Below are positions 63,014 to 64,000 of a DNA stretch of 64,000 bases, piece after piece. Made by a program: the position numbers and the translations under genes. Within the stretch, counting starts at the first letter, position 1. The number at the start of each line of letters is the position of its first letter. Below the pieces are notes generated by a model. That model was given only the letters and a program-made list of their open reading frames with translations, was not told the DNA's origin and did no database searches. Origin of the DNA: Xiphias gladius (taxonomy: Eukaryota; Chordata; Actinopteri; Istiophoriformes; Xiphiidae); the NCBI RefSeq assembly GCF_016859285.1, contig NC_053422.1, forward strand, positions 8,798,501 to 8,862,500, read 5' to 3'.

Positions 63014-64000
63014 GTAAGCGCTTTCTAGTGTGTATATATATACATTCAGTTGTTATGTAGTGTGTGTATTAATTTATGTAATACATTCTTTTTTCTCTTT
63101 ATTATTATGTAATACCGCTTTTATATTCTCCATTTTCTTTTAAATCAGATGCCGGAATCTCAGTAACAACAGTTCAGCTTGGTGAACCTGTGACCTTCAC
63201 ATGTTTTTGCCCTGAAACAGAGTTTAGCAATACACAAGTCAAGTGGTACAAACAGAGGATTGGTGATAGCCTTACATTAATTAGTACGCTGGTGAAAAGT
63301 ACTTCATATCCTACCTTTGAAAAAGGGTTTCCTCCCTCAAGATTTCATGTAAACCATACCATAACCACAAGTATTCTGACCATTCTGAGGACAATCCAAG
63401 ACGATGAGGCAGTGTATCACTGTGCAGTATCTACCTGGAGAATGGATCAGTGGAATGGCACATATTTGTCTTTCAAAGGTAAGACATGTCTCTGTGTGGA
63501 ATCGCAAATATCAGATTTTTCTGTCGTAAAGATTCGTTCATTTACAATTTCAACCTCCATTATGATCATTTGACATTTCCATTTTGATGTTCCTAATCTG
63601 CTTAATACGTTGCGTTACAGATGACCATTCACTGTTTCCACTCTTTGTATTTCATAGAAAACACTCAGAGGATGTCAGACTACACTGTTGTTCAGTGGCC
63701 GACAGTATCTGATCCGGTTCATCCAGGAGACTCGGTAACTCTCCAGTGTTCAGTCCTCCCTGACTCTAGGGAGAAGTCCTGTCTAGGGGATCACAGTGTG
63801 CTCTGGTTTGGAGTCAGATCAGATAAATCTCATCGAAACATAATTTATGCTGACGGAAATAGACCTTATGAATGTGACAAGAAACCTGATGCACATTCTC
63901 CCCCAAAGAGCTGCATTTATCACTTCTCTAAGAACGTCAGCTCAACTGATGCTGGGACTTACTACTGCGCTGTGGCCACATGTGGAAAAATATTATTTGG
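62971..64000 (+). CDS. novel immune-type receptor (NITR)-like gene, 3' end beyond window
   Basis: Three exons are visible: leader 62971-63013, V-type Ig 63149-63478 and I-type Ig from 63658, running off the window. The V domain is typical: VTFTCFC, VKWYKQ, a hydrophobic TTSILTILR strand and DDEAVYHCAV, with a J-like NGTYLSF end. The I domain has VTLQCSV, KSCLGDHS, YECDKK, PKSCIYHF and AGTYYCAVATC, six or more cysteines, and stops at KILFG where a J-like strand would begin. No stop or frameshift is seen. It is 3.5 kb downstream of the first NITR-like gene, in the same orientation and with the same exon phases. The membrane span and tail are not visible, so inhibitory or activating type is unknown. 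Confidence 0.88.
63149..63478 (+). CDS. NITR-like gene 2, exon 2: V-type Ig domain
   Basis: A 330-nt exon after an AATCAG acceptor with donor GTAAGA. It begins YAGISVTTVQLGEPVTFTC and contains VKWYKQRIGDSLTLIS and EAVYHCAVSTW. NHT and NGT are possible glycosylation sites. The WNGTYLSF end resembles a J-like strand with a single glycine. Confidence 0.9.
63658..64000 (+). CDS. NITR-like gene 2, exon 3: I-type Ig domain, cut by window end
   Basis: After a TTCATAG acceptor it reads ENTQRMSDYTVVQWPT, DPVHPGDSVTLQC, SVLWFGVRSDKSH and VSSTDAGTYYCAVATCGK. The Ser codon at PDSREK is intact where gene 1 has a stop. 113 codons are seen before the window ends. Confidence 0.9.

Overview
The window is vertebrate nuclear DNA, most likely from a percomorph (spiny-rayed) teleost fish. 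Three things point there: a SLIT3-type guidance gene with vertebrate splice sites and introns full of (CA)n/(TG)n microsatellites, novel immune-type receptor (NITR) genes, which are known from ray-finned fish, and dispersed repeats that look like common percomorph families. Species cannot be named from the sequence.

Region 1 (1-43,590, + strand) is the 3' part of slit3. Nineteen consecutive coding exons can be read, all with AG/GT borders and matching phases. They run from the cap of the fourth leucine-rich-repeat domain through its LRRs and LRRCT, six EGF repeats, the laminin-G domain, three more EGF repeats and the C-terminal cystine knot, ending at a TAA at 43,588-43,590. The 5' part, including the signal peptide and first three LRR domains, lies outside the window. 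Introns hold many CA/TG tracts, a 1.5-kb TATATG-type array, purine-rich blocks and remnants of small transposons. The longest intron is about 12 kb.

Region 2 (about 43,591-57,768) is mostly intergenic. It has the slit3 3' UTR, a GC/CpG-rich segment with a candidate first coding exon of an unidentified + strand gene (47,558-47,697), a decayed trace-amine-associated receptor (TAAR) pseudogene on the minus strand (50,540-51,770), a frameshifted hAT-like transposase fragment (54,547-55,130) and several dispersed repeats.

Region 3 (57,769-64,000, + strand) has two tandem NITR-like genes with the same exon design: a 43-nt leader exon, a V-type Ig exon and a six-cysteine I-type Ig exon. The first has all six exons, ending in a tyrosine-motif tail, but carries an in-frame stop and a frameshift, so it is called a pseudogene. 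The second is open as far as the window goes and is cut off inside its I-domain exon. A Tc1-like transposase remnant and a dispersed repeat lie between them.

The parts do not form one pathway: slit3 is a secreted axon and vessel guidance ligand, TAARs are chemosensory receptors and NITRs are immune receptors. The most interesting signals are the slit3-NITR neighbourhood, the TAAR pseudogene with an intron-like gap, and slit3 exons framed by mutually complementary TG and CA tracts.
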